Shown in pieces: positions 10,312 through 18,206 of a DNA stretch of 64,000 nt. The stretch spans positions 992,001 through 1,056,000 of the forward strand of contig NZ_CP015519.1 in the NCBI RefSeq assembly GCF_001887775.1, read 5' to 3'. This DNA comes from Syntrophotalea acetylenivorans. Lineage in GTDB: Bacteria; Desulfobacterota; Desulfuromonadia; Desulfuromonadales; Syntrophotaleaceae. The position numbers and the translations under genes are program-made. The notes beneath the pieces were generated by a model that was not told the origin of the DNA, did not search any database, and saw only the letters and a program-made list of their open reading frames with translations. Numbering within the stretch: the stretch's first letter is position 1; each line of letters begins with the position of its first letter.

Positions 10312-10359
10312 CAGGCGGTGCGCGTCAGCACCGATGAGCGCGGCATAGAGGCCGTCTTA
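10312..10359 (+). pseudogene. relic of a PII-like gene 3' end
   Basis: Bases around 10316-10356 read AVRVSTDERGIEAV in one frame, matching the last residues of the PII-like protein at 9271-9600 (AVRISTGERGEGAV). The nucleotide match is also clear (GTGCGC.TCAGCACCG.TGAGCG.GGC). The rest of the gene is absent. It appears to be the stump of a second, diverged copy whose body was lost when the genes between were inserted or deleted. Confidence 0.7.
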
Positions 10360-10374
10360 AAAAGGAGGTAAAAC

Positions 10375-10827
10375 ATGAAAGCAGTAAAACTAATTGTATT
10401 GATCACAAGCATGGGGCTGACCCTTTCCGGCTGTGTAACTAACCGCACCAAATCTGTGGCTGAGGAAAGGATCTCCCTGGATTATTCACCGGCGTATTCG
10501 GTTGTAGTTGCTCCCTCGTCTTCGGTAAAGGTGAGCAAAGCCAGAGCCTACCAGGACGGTGAGGAGTTTGTAGTTTCAGGCCAGGTCAAACGAATGCATA
10601 GGGTTAAACTACCCGGCCATGTCGATCTGGCGGTATGCGCTCCAGACGGGACGCCTCTTGCGCAGGAAACCATCAGTATTCAAGGACTGCACTCCAACCG
10701 CAAAGGGGTTCTTTACTTGCCATTCCGCCATCGGCTGGCCATGGTTCCTCCCGCAGGGGCAAGGATTCGTCTCCAATACCATGCGCCCGCTTCGGCGAAA
10801 CCAGAGCTAAGTTGCGAAAAATCTTAG
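10375..10827 (+). CDS. predicted lipoprotein
   Basis: Hypothetical lipoprotein of 150 residues. It has a type II signal peptide with lipobox LSGC (Cys at residue 21) and no Asp after the Cys, which favours outer-membrane sorting. The mature part (about residues 40-140) is predicted all-beta with VVAPSSSVKVSKARAYQDG and a conserved-looking strand GEEFVVSGQVKR. I do not recognise the family. The ATG at 10375 follows AAAAAGGAGG, a strong binding site. It ends before a perfect bidirectional terminator at 10919-10949. Confidence 0.7.
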   Translation: MKAVKLIVLITSMGLTLSGCVTNRTKSVAEERISLDYSPAYSVVVAPSSSVKVSKARAYQDGEEFVVSGQVKRMHRVKLPGHVDLAVCAPDGTPLAQETISIQGLHSNRKGVLYLPFRHRLAMVPPAGARIRLQYHAPASAKPELSCEKS

Positions 10828-10918
10828 GAATTACTTTTCTATATTTATCTTAAATTGCCCCATGATTAAAAATGCCCGCACCAAAAAGGCAAGGGGGTAC
10901 GTTAATCTGTTGAAAATG

Positions 10919-10949
10919 AAATGGCCTCCTGTCGATCAGGAGGCCATTT
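10919..10949. terminator. bidirectional terminator
   Basis: Perfect 13-base arms (10919-10931 and 10937-10949, AAATGGCCTCCTG and its complement) with a 5-base loop, A/T-rich on both sides. It lies between the converging lipoprotein gene and nucleotidyltransferase gene and can serve both. Confidence 0.85.
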
Positions 10950-10969
10950 ACTTAGGTTTAGGTTTGGCT

Positions 10970-12010
10970 TTATTTTTTCGGATCGCCAAATAACCGGATC
11001 ATTGCCCCTTGCCCAGCGTCAACTCTTTTGCGCCAACCGGGACCTTGTCGTCTGGCAATGTCGAATGCTTCTTCTAGCTCTTCCGGATCGATGATATTGA
11101 GAATTCTTTGCAGATCATAGGACTGCTCTAAATCCTTTTGAACCTTTAGGGGCTGGTTTTTTCTCTCTTGAGAGACGATCAACTTATGAACGGCATAACG
11201 CTCTGGCGAGGGGACGCGAACCAGAATAGGTTGTCGGCCCAAGGCTATTGCTGAGACGGTTTTCTCTATCAGGTAACTTAAAAACCGCAGAGGGATTGCA
11301 GGCACGTTGAATTGCCTTATACCAACTGCGCCCTCTGACTCCTTTCCAACCAAAGGCGTAAGGAACTCCACCTTAAAGTCTGTTTTTTTTGCCTCAAACC
11401 TCGAACCAAAAAGTTTTGCTTCCGCCTCATACATCGGAGAAAAGCCCATTTCTAGTCGATCCAAAGCGGATTCGGGAAAAACAACTTCCGGCGTGATCGC
11501 GATCGGGATAGTTACTCCTGCGATATCAACATCTGCCGTTAAAGCCATTGCAGAGCGTACTTGAAAACCAAGGCTTCCCACAATACAGCGATAAGCAATT
11601 GTTCCAACCAAAACCCCGTCGACACGAAATACACCCTCCGCAGAAAGGGCTGATAAGACCCGTGATTCTATTGGATCTAAAGAAGGAAGTCCTGCTGCAC
11701 GCAGCATTTTGCCAAGACTTTTGATCGCGTCACGGTCGTTGTTGCTTTCCACTTTTTGCTGACTAAACCTTTCCATAACTTTTCTAGCGTGATCATCAAA
11801 TGGCCCTAGATAAACTTGGCTTAGCGATCCGTCTGCTATTCTTCCTTTGGCATATAGATATTCTTTCCCTTTGATTTTTCGAACCAAAAGACTGAAGGCG
11901 CCCAATGCGGCCGCATGATTGCTCATATGAAGTTCGGTAAGACGATCTAAGGCTTCGGCATACGTTGTTCTGACTTGTAAAGGGAGCATTTTGAAAGCGC
12001 CAGTATCCAC
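10970..12010 (-). CDS. GSU2403-type nucleotidyltransferase-fold protein
   Basis: Protein of 346 residues resembling the GSU2403 family of nucleotidyltransferase-fold proteins. It starts with GTG at 12010 after AAAGGAG. An N-terminal helical region is followed by a fold with GSLGFQVRSAMALTADVDI (about residues 145-163), which fits the polymerase-beta-like palm with an acidic DVDI pair, and a C-terminal helical region (VHKLIVSQERK, DLQRILNIIDPEELEEAF) typical of DNA-linked nucleotidyltransferases that hold defence or toxin-antitoxin roles. The substrate is unknown. Upstream lie two 32-bp inverted repeats (12047-12137) that could be operators. The gene stands alone between two terminators. The family assignment is from memory of sequence style. 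Confidence 0.7.
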   Translation of the reverse strand: MDTGAFKMLPLQVRTTYAEALDRLTELHMSNHAAALGAFSLLVRKIKGKEYLYAKGRIADGSLSQVYLGPFDDHARKVMERFSQQKVESNNDRDAIKSLGKMLRAAGLPSLDPIESRVLSALSAEGVFRVDGVLVGTIAYRCIVGSLGFQVRSAMALTADVDIAGVTIPIAITPEVVFPESALDRLEMGFSPMYEAEAKLFGSRFEAKKTDFKVEFLTPLVGKESEGAVGIRQFNVPAIPLRFLSYLIEKTVSAIALGRQPILVRVPSPERYAVHKLIVSQERKNQPLKVQKDLEQSYDLQRILNIIDPEELEEAFDIARRQGPGWRKRVDAGQGAMIRLFGDPKK

Positions 12011-12046
12011 AGGGCAACTCCTTTCTCTTCAGGCTGTTTACACACA

Positions 12047-12137
12047 GTTACACCACGAAACCACACTTGTAGTGTAACAATGCAAGATCCTCAAGTCAAC
12101 ATATGGTTACACCTCATGATGTTTTTTGTGGTGTAGC
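12047..12137. promoter_or_regulatory. pair of 32-bp inverted repeats upstream of the nucleotidyltransferase gene
   Basis: Two inverted repeats with the same geometry. Copy 1 has GTTACACCAC (12047-12056) and GTAGTGTAAC (12069-12078). Copy 2 has GTTACACCTC (12106-12115) and GTGGTGTAGC (12128-12137). Each has 10-base arms and a 12-base spacer, so 32 bases in total, and the copies start 59 bases apart. They sit immediately upstream of the GTG at 12010. This looks like a double operator for a dimeric regulator; the regulator is not identified. Confidence 0.7.
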
Positions 12138-12304
12138 TTCCGCTCGAAATCTCATGCGCAAAAGCAACTTTGTCACGCCAGCCTCGTATCCTCGAATTCC
12201 TCAAACTCTCTGGCGCTTGTGGGGCGCCTCCAGAATCCAAAGAAGAATCGGACGATAGTCTGACGATTACGGCCGATGAAACCTCAGAAGGATTCTATTT
12301 CCTC

Positions 12305-12338
12305 CAATATCTCCCGGAGATATCTCCGGGAGATATTG
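12305..12338. repeat. 34-bp perfect palindrome
   Basis: A 34-base sequence identical to its reverse complement, with no unpaired centre. The core is CCGGAGATATCTCCGG. A partly matching core (CCGGAGATATTTCCGG) lies at 15711-15726, just outside the IS30 element. It could be a regulator site or a cruciform-forming element. Confidence 0.75.
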
Positions 12339-12412
12339 ATTTAATGGACATCAAAAAACCAAATGAGGAATTTCTTGTTGAGCAGGCCCTAACTAATTGT
12401 AATAAAGTAAAA

Positions 12413-12448
12413 AATCCTCCTTCTCATAGATTTCTGAGCAGGAGGATT
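12413..12448 (-). terminator. terminator of the cytochrome gene
   Basis: Arms AATCCTCCT (12413-12421) and AGGAGGATT (12440-12448). On the minus strand the stem is followed by a T-rich run, fitting the end of the cytochrome transcript. Confidence 0.65.
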
Positions 12449-12620
12449 AAAAAAAACTATCAACACCCTATGTAAGAGGCTTACCAAAAAGGTGTGGGCA
12501 TTTTTTTTAATATAAATCCATTCAGGGATTCATCAGGCCCGAAAAAAAGAGAAGCAAAGAGTTATTCTGTATCATTGAGGAGTTTATATTTCCTCCATGT
12601 TTATTTACCTTGGCAAAAGA

Positions 12621-13262
12621 TTAATTGCTGGTTTGGCTTTGCAAATAGGACACGATGGCCTTTTTATCCGCTGCATTCAATTCACCAAACCCCATGTTGA
12701 ACATGTATTGAGCCATGCGTTCAACCACCGCCGGCCATTCCTCTGTCAAGTGCGATGCAGGATCAGGCAGCACATGACACTGGGAGCAAACAGAGGAGAA
12801 CTTCTTGGCCCCGGGGCTTTCGGCTAAGGGCACATCTGGCCCTCGTAGAGCTTTCAGAGCGTATTTTTGAAGATAGGCAAGTAAAATAGATTTCTCCTCT
12901 AGGTCAAGGCTCTTGATGGCTGCCCCGCGCATACCCATGCCGTGGCGTCCCATCATCCGCATCCGGCGGTCCATCCTGTCCACAATATGCCGCCAATCTT
13001 CTTTGCCATGCCGTTTCGGGGATACCAAACCGTGGCATTGCGTGCACTTCCCCTGGAGAATTTTGGCTCCATGAGAACTTGGTTCCGGTAGTGATGCCGG
13101 ATCAACGGGTTCCACAGTGACATCCATCATTCGGCACATACCTCCACTCCATCGACTGCCTTGTCCCATACCATGGCCTCGCCACTGTGCTGAGGTTCCT
13201 GAAACCCATAACGCTACGGAAGCCCCCAAAACAAATATCAGAATGACCGTTTTTTTGGACAT
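12621..13262 (-). CDS. exported diheme c-type cytochrome
   Basis: Periplasmic c-type cytochrome of 213 residues with two haem-binding motifs, CTQCH (about residue 73) and CSQCH (about residue 160). Each lies in a similar half with a following P-rich and W/V-E-R-M helix (EDWRHIVDRMDRRM and EEWPAVVERMAQYM), so the protein looks like an internal duplication. The N terminus is a signal peptide ending SGTSA. A Met/Gly/His-rich stretch (RGHGMGQGSRW) lies before the first haem and RMMGRHGMGMRG between the haems; it might bind metal. The ATG at 13262 follows GAGGGAGC. It stands alone, between a terminator and the divergent ZIP gene. The redox partner is unknown. Confidence 0.88.
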   Translation of the reverse strand: MSKKTVILIFVLGASVALWVSGTSAQWRGHGMGQGSRWSGGMCRMMDVTVEPVDPASLPEPSSHGAKILQGKCTQCHGLVSPKRHGKEDWRHIVDRMDRRMRMMGRHGMGMRGAAIKSLDLEEKSILLAYLQKYALKALRGPDVPLAESPGAKKFSSVCSQCHVLPDPASHLTEEWPAVVERMAQYMFNMGFGELNAADKKAIVSYLQSQTSN

Positions 13263-13468
13263 ACGCTCCCTCTTTCGCTAAATAAAATCCTAGTTACGGA
13301 AAAATTATATCGTATAGGCTCCGATTTTATCCGTTGGTTCTGATCTTTATTGCCGTGCTTTATATATAATTGGATGGAGTTATGGGGTGTCCCGGCTATA
13401 TTTAAACCTAAAAGGATCTCGTCTCTAACTTCATAAATCTTTCAATTGAAAACGTAATGGGAGGGGAA

Positions 13469-14284
13469 ATGTTTGACTTTTTTATGGAGCTAAACCCAGT
13501 CGTTCAGGCTTTGGTCGCCACACTTTTTACTTGGGGGGTTACTGCTGCAGGTGCAGCGTTAGTATTTTTCAAAAAAACAATCAGCAAAAAGGTCTTGGAT
13601 TCTATGCTCGGGTTTGCAGCCGGTGTGATGATTGCCGCTAGCTTTTGGTCACTGCTTAATCCCGGGATTGAGATGGCTGAGCAGATGGGGCAAACACCTT
13701 GGCTTACTGCTGTAATAGGTTTTATGGGTGGCGGTGTATTTATGCGTGTGACAGATAAGATTTTACCGCACCTGCACCCCGGTCTAAAAATGGACCAAAG
13801 TGAGGGAATCAAAACCTCATGGCAACGCAGCACACTGCTGGTGCTTGCTATAACCTTGCACAATATCCCTGAAGGTTTGGCAATCGGAGTTGCGTTTGGT
13901 GCTGTTGCTTCCGGCCTGCCATCCGCTACGATTGGTGGTGCGATCGCCTTAGCCATCGGAATAGGATTACAAAACTTTCCTGAAGGGACGGCTGTTTCCA
14001 TGCCTCTTAGAAGAGAAGGAATGAGTCAGGGAAAGAGTTTCCTGTTTGGCCAAGCTTCTGGAATGGTTGAACCCATTGCGGGCGTTGTGGGTGCTCTTTT
14101 TGTTCTAATGATGCGACCAATCCTCCCGTATGCCTTGTGTTTTGCTGCGGGGGCAATGATATTTGTGGTCGCAGAAGAATTGATACCAGAGTCTCAACGT
14201 ATTTATGCAAATATCGATACTGTCACCATGGCGACTATGGCGGGCTTTTCGGTCATGATGATGCTCGACGTTGCATTGGGATGA
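13469..14284 (+). CDS. ZIP-family divalent metal transporter (GufA type)
   Basis: Inner-membrane transporter of 271 residues, predicted to import Zn(II) or related divalent cations. It has about eight hydrophobic helices. The binuclear metal site of ZIP proteins is seen in helix 4 (LHNIPEGLAIGVAFGA) and helix 5 (LQNFPEGTAVSMPLRREG), both keeping the N-x-P-E-G signature. I prefer the ATG at 13469, eight bases after GGGAGGGG; an upstream ATG at 13457 overlaps that site. A perfect terminator follows at 14338. A metal importer among efflux genes may rebalance zinc. Confidence 0.9.
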   Translation: MFDFFMELNPVVQALVATLFTWGVTAAGAALVFFKKTISKKVLDSMLGFAAGVMIAASFWSLLNPGIEMAEQMGQTPWLTAVIGFMGGGVFMRVTDKILPHLHPGLKMDQSEGIKTSWQRSTLLVLAITLHNIPEGLAIGVAFGAVASGLPSATIGGAIALAIGIGLQNFPEGTAVSMPLRREGMSQGKSFLFGQASGMVEPIAGVVGALFVLMMRPILPYALCFAAGAMIFVVAEELIPESQRIYANIDTVTMATMAGFSVMMMLDVALG

Positions 14285-14337
14285 TTTTAGACGGCAAGAA
14301 CAAAAGTGGATCAGAAACCTCCTTTTATCAGATACGC

Positions 14338-14367
14338 AAAGCCCTCGATCGTCGGATCGAGGGCTTT
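14338..14367 (+). terminator. terminator after the ZIP gene
   Basis: Perfect arms AAAGCCCTCGATC (14338-14350) and its complement (14355-14367). Related, less perfect hairpins occur near 51770 and 56239. Confidence 0.85.
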
Positions 14368-14586
14368 GCTAATAAAGCTACGGGATTGTGCCAAACGCAG
14401 AAAAGTAATCAGTGATCAGCAAAAAATCGTTCTCAGACTAAGAACAAGACGGCTTTGCCACATTTGTAGCGGTCTGTTTTTTCGTGGCGGCTCTGGTGCA
14501 GAGGAGATTCGAGACCGAAAAATATGATTTTAGATTTGGCAATCTCAGGGGCCTTCTGGCGCATAGGTATTTTAACCTGGGCGGTT

Positions 14587-15640
14587 TCAAGTTCGAAGTG
14601 CAACAGGGTTTAAGATTCGCCCATAGTATTCGCGGAAATCGAAATCCGGCAAGAAGATTTCTGCAGGGCACTTCCAGCCAAGGCTTTTCCTTGGCCTGGC
14701 GTTGAGCTTCAAGGCGATCTGATCAAGTTCCTTTTGGGAAAACACGGACAGGTCCGTTCCCTTAGGTAGATACTGCCGCAACAGCCCATTGGTGTTCTCG
14801 TTGAGGCCTCTTTGCCAAGGGCTATGGGGATCAGCAAAATAGACCTTGATGCCGGTCTTCTCCGACAACGTTTCGTGACAGGCCATTTCCTTGCCTTGGT
14901 CGTAGGTCATGCTTAAGCGCCGTTGGGCATCAACCCGGTTGAGAACAAAACCGAACCCCTTTTCAGCCGCTGCGGCGCTGGCATTGTCGACTTTGGCCAG
15001 CGTGACAAACAGACTGGTCCGCTCCACCAACGTACCCACAGCCGAGGCATTGCGCGCCCCTTTGATGAGGTCGCCCTCCCAGTGGCCGGGAACCAGCCGT
15101 TCTTCCACTTCTGAAGGACGCTCATGGATGCTGACCATGTTCGGGATGCTGCCTCGACGATCCTCACCACGCGTCCGCGGTCGGCGTTTCTTGCGTGATT
15201 GCCGCAACAAGGCAATCATCTCCTTGCGCAGCTCGCCGCGTGGTATTGCGTAGATCGCTGTGTAGATTGTCTCATGGCTGATCCGGAACTGTGATTTTTC
15301 TGGGTGCATACGCTTGAGTGTAGCAGAAACCTGTTCTGGAGAGTTCCCCGCTTGTAAAAGCGAGACGACTTCACCCCAGAGCGCCTCGCCGGGAACCATC
15401 CGCTTGGGCTTTCTCGGCTGATGAGCCATGTGCCTGGCGCGCTTTTCTGCAAGCACGGCACGATAGCCGCCCGGTTCGACAAGACGGGGGCTCCCAACCA
15501 TTTCGGCGCAACTCCCGACTTACGGTGCTGACCGAACGATTCAAGCTGCGGGCGATTGATCGCAGGGAAGCTCCATGTTCCAGCTCCACTTGAATCAGGG
15601 CGCGTTCTGTGCAATCCAGGTGCTCATATGATTTTTCCAT
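14587..15640 (-). pseudogene. IS30-family transposase, frameshifted
   Basis: Transposase in two frames. The first (15371-15640) has the N-terminal helix-turn-helix of IS30 (LRSIARSLNRSVSTVSRELRRNG). The second (to 14587) has the rest: a second HTH-like region (QFRISHETIYTAIY), then the DDE catalytic domain with GHWEGDLIKG, MTYDQGKEMACHE and the closing PWQRGLNENTNGLLRQYLPKG. The junction lies at a C5 run (G5 at 15486-15490 on the + strand): removing one base there would join the frames. So the copy carries a one-base insertion or a sequencing error. Family assignment is firm; activity is doubtful. Confidence 0.88.
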
Positions 15641-15682
15641 CGCAACACTTTAACTCTTCTAAGTGTTGCACTTCAATTTTGA
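14587..15682 (-). mobile_element. IS30-family insertion sequence
   Basis: Insertion sequence of about 1.1 kb. The ends carry imperfect inverted repeats: TCAAGTTCGAAGTGCAACA at the left (from 14587) and, in complement, TCAAAATTGAAGTGCAACA at the right (ending at 15682). It contains one broken IS30 transposase gene on the minus strand. I found no clear target duplication, so the exact boundaries may be off by a few bases. Confidence 0.85.
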
Positions 15683-15822
15683 GCGCGGCTATCAATAAAT
15701 CCATTTTGCCCCGGAGATATTTCCGGAAGGATCTCCTTGAATTGTTCACATTGTTGGGATATATAATAAATTCAATACATTACTACAGGAGAGCGCCCAT
15801 AAGCAATCCTGTCCGTGAAGAA

Positions 15823-16131
15823 ATGATTGACCTGTTATATGACGCAAAGATCCCGATTGAAGAAATGTTACCATCAGGTCTTTATCGCGTCGAAGAGTTG
15901 CCAAGCGGGACTATTGCTGTCACGAAGGAGCCCTTCACGGGCCCTGGAGCTGCTATCGTCTTTGTCCGTGAAGGGGCAAAACACCCATCTCTTTTGCCCG
16001 AGCCCAACCCGGTTTCCGGAAGATGTATGCCAACACGAGGGGTGATGAATGCTAGCGATGTTGACGGAGCCTACATCCAGCAAATGATAGTGTTTGTAAC
16101 GGCTCCTGGAGCCTTTATGGAAGTCTTTTAG
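15823..16131 (+). CDS. hypothetical protein
   Basis: Open frame of 102 residues just outside the IS30 element, not recognised. It starts MIDLLYDAKIPIEEMLPSGLYRVEELPSG and ends AYIQQMIVFVTAPGAFMEVF. The residue pattern (Pro/Gly turns between short strands) looks protein-like, and a strong hairpin terminator follows its stop by 28 bases, which supports expression. The start is uncertain: the ATG has only a weak upstream GTGAAG, while a good AGGAG lies further up (about 15787) before an in-frame ATA. The IS30 insertion may have cut its upstream part or its promoter. Confidence 0.42.
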   Translation: MIDLLYDAKIPIEEMLPSGLYRVEELPSGTIAVTKEPFTGPGAAIVFVREGAKHPSLLPEPNPVSGRCMPTRGVMNASDVDGAYIQQMIVFVTAPGAFMEVF

Positions 16132-16158
16132 GTTAGGTCGTTCCTTAAAGTCTTCAAC

Positions 16159-16204
16159 ACAAAAGCCCCCGCCACCCATAAAATGGGCTAGTGGGGGCTT
16201 TTGT
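16159..16204. terminator. bidirectional terminator
   Basis: Arms ACAAAAGCCCCC (16159-16170) and GGGGGCTTTTGT (16193-16204), A/T-rich on both sides. It follows the small gene ending at 16131 and may also end minus-strand transcripts from the mnmA side. Confidence 0.8.
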
Positions 16205-16316
16205 ATTAGAGCCTTCTTTAATCCCTAATGTAAGGGTCTTTATCGAACGCCAAATGAAGAATTCTTCGGCAAGTCATCCGATGCACTTGCCAGTTGAATC
16301 CGCCGGTCAAAAAAAT

Positions 16317-16777
16317 TCAGATGATGTAAACGATTATTTTTTTCGTATTCCGGGCGGTTTCATTGGACCCCTCCAGCCCTGCTTTAAGGCTGGTGTGATC
16401 GAGACTGTCGACAATTGCGTCACGGACGTCTTTCATAACCAAGCGAATTCCCCAACTAAGTTTCATCGAGGCATTCTTCGCACTTCTGACAAGCGGTTTC
16501 ACTGACGCAAGGAACAGGCGCCAAGGGACCTTCTAGCTCTCGAACGGCGCTTCCCATGATGATCTCCGCCGGATCCTTGGCCAAAAGTACCCCCCCCTCT
16601 GCCCTTACGACTTCCAAGAATTCCGCCATTTTTAAATTACAGGAGAATCATTTCCAGAAATTTCTTGGGAATCCGCTACCTTTCTGCCAGGTCAGCGATC
16701 AAGAACGGCCCTCGGCCAAAATCCCTAGCTAGGCTCAAAAGGGCCTGCAAGCCATATTTGGTTTTGTTGGAAATCAT
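16317..16777 (-). pseudogene. decayed Rrf2/IscR-type Fe-S regulator
   Basis: Clear remains of an Rrf2-family transcription factor in several frames. From the ATG at 16777 it reads MISNKTKYGLQALLSLARDF, ...FLIADLAER-stop-RIPKKFLEMILL-stop-FKNGGILGSRKGRGGG. After a frame change in a run of Gs it continues LLAKDPAEIIMGSAVRELEG and PVPCVSETACQKCEEC. After another frame change it ends GIRLVMKDVRDAIVDSL. The two stops replace Glu codons of the family consensus (GAG to TAG, GAA to TAA). The Cys cluster is the Fe-S ligand region of IscR-like members. With two nonsense codons and at least two frameshifts the gene is dead. It lies downstream of nifS and mnmA on the same strand, genes that such regulators often control. 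Confidence 0.85.
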
Positions 16778-16905
16778 TGTCTATATTCTCTATGTTTTTG
16801 GTAGAATATCATTTCTTGATTTGTCAACATTTTTCCCATCCAGTTTTTTACTGATCCCGCATCCCGCTGGCAACTATTCCAGATTAATGCCGGAGGCTGT
16901 TGGGA

Positions 16906-18027
16906 TCAAGCGGTTCCTTCCTCCGTGATGATGCCGCCTCCCAGGCAAATGTCACCGGCATAAAAGACCACGCCCTGACCAGCGGTAATCCCAAACACCG
17001 GCTTCTGAAACCGGAGGTGAACGCGACCGTTTCCCACATCCGTCACCATCGCCTCAACCCCTTTTGCCTTATACCGGATTTTGGCCTGCACCTCAAGGGG
17101 GCCGGCTGGCGGCGCACCAGCCAGCCAGTTAACCTCCTGCGCAGTAAGTTCCCACCGGCCCAGCGCATCTCGCGGGCCCACGATTAGGGTGTTTTGCCGG
17201 GTATCTTTCCGCAGAACGTAAAATGGTTCCGGGGAGACAATACCCAACCCTTTGCGCTGGCCGATGGTGTAGAAGGAAAGACCGTCGTGTTGACCCAGAA
17301 CTCGGCCGTTCCCATCCATAATCGGTCCGGGCTTGAGGGCCGCACCGTATTCCCGTAAAAAGCGGCGGTGATCGCCGTCAGACAAGAAACATAAATCCTG
17401 GCTGTCATGTTTGCCGGCCACAGGCAGGCCAAACTTGCGGGCCAGTTCCCGGACTTCAGTCTTGGTGTATTCGCCAACCGGAAAAAGAACATGGGCCAGC
17501 TTCTCCTGTGTCAACATGTGCAGGACGTACGATTGATCCTTGCTCTCGTCCACCCCTTGGAGCAGTTGCCGGCCTGCTTCGGTGCGGCGGATGCGGGCAT
17601 AATGGCCGGTAGCCAGAAAACCGGCATCCAGCGCCAGCGCCTGCTGGAGCAGGTAGGTGAAGCGAATGTGCCGGTTGCATTCGATGCACGGGTTAGGCGT
17701 CCGTCCCCGGGCGTGCTCGTCAAGGAAAAACCGAACGATGGTCCTGCGGAAATATTCCTTTGCGTCCAAGAGGTAAAAGGGGATGTTAAGCCGGTCTGCC
17801 ACGCGGCGGGCGTCGGCCACCTGATCCGGGGTGCAGCAGCGGTTGGCGACGGGTGCACCGTTGCCGCCCCCCGGTTCGCTCCATAGACGCATCATCATGC
17901 CCACGACTTCGTAACCCTGTTCAACGAGTAGCGCGGCGGCTACTGAGCTGTCCACCCCGCCGCTCATGGCAACGACGACGCGATTTTTTACCACTTGATT
18001 GGAGATAATCACCTCTGACTCCATCAT
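16906..18027 (-). CDS. mnmA: tRNA-specific 2-thiouridylase MnmA
   Basis: Cytoplasmic enzyme of 373 residues that forms 2-thiouridine at position 34 of tRNA for Lys, Glu and Gln, using ATP and sulfur relayed from a cysteine desulfurase. It has the PP-loop AMSGGVDSSVAAALL near residue 20, the GMMMRLWS strand, the first catalytic Cys in NPCIECN, the second in SQDLCFLSDGDHRRF, and the C-terminal beta-barrel (GLGIVSPEPFYVLRKD). Length is normal. The first two codons are ATG ATG (18027, 18024) after AGAGG. It follows a cysteine desulfurase gene by about 180 bases, a common pairing. Confidence 0.95.
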   Translation of the reverse strand: MMESEVIISNQVVKNRVVVAMSGGVDSSVAAALLVEQGYEVVGMMMRLWSEPGGGNGAPVANRCCTPDQVADARRVADRLNIPFYLLDAKEYFRRTIVRFFLDEHARGRTPNPCIECNRHIRFTYLLQQALALDAGFLATGHYARIRRTEAGRQLLQGVDESKDQSYVLHMLTQEKLAHVLFPVGEYTKTEVRELARKFGLPVAGKHDSQDLCFLSDGDHRRFLREYGAALKPGPIMDGNGRVLGQHDGLSFYTIGQRKGLGIVSPEPFYVLRKDTRQNTLIVGPRDALGRWELTAQEVNWLAGAPPAGPLEVQAKIRYKAKGVEAMVTDVGNGRVHLRFQKPVFGITAGQGVVFYAGDICLGGGIITEEGTA

Positions 18028-18206
18028 ATCCTCTGCCTTTCACTGACAATCCGCATAAAATCCAACGGTATTTCCCGTATTCCCATGGGGGCAGGTGCCC
18101 GTCCGGTTTATCCTGTTGATTCCGGCAGACCTTACCTGCGTTGCCCCGGCTTGCACGGCTTCGTTGGACGATGGAGGGGTGTTCATCGATTGGCAAAAAA
18201 CGGCCG

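Larger units (their letters stand above)
12138..12620. other. gene-poor stretch with a large palindrome
   Basis: A possible + strand frame (12170-12475) has no ribosome binding site and no recognisable domain, so I do not call it. The stretch holds a 34-base perfect palindrome (12305-12338) and a minus-strand terminator (12413-12448). Confidence 0.5.

Noticed and set aside
12170-12475. Open frame of 101 residues on the + strand
   Set aside because: No ribosome binding site, no recognisable domain, and it spans the 34-base palindrome and the cytochrome terminator.
16191-16505. Open frame of 104 residues on the + strand
   Set aside because: Antisense to the Rrf2 relic, starts inside a terminator, and has no motif.
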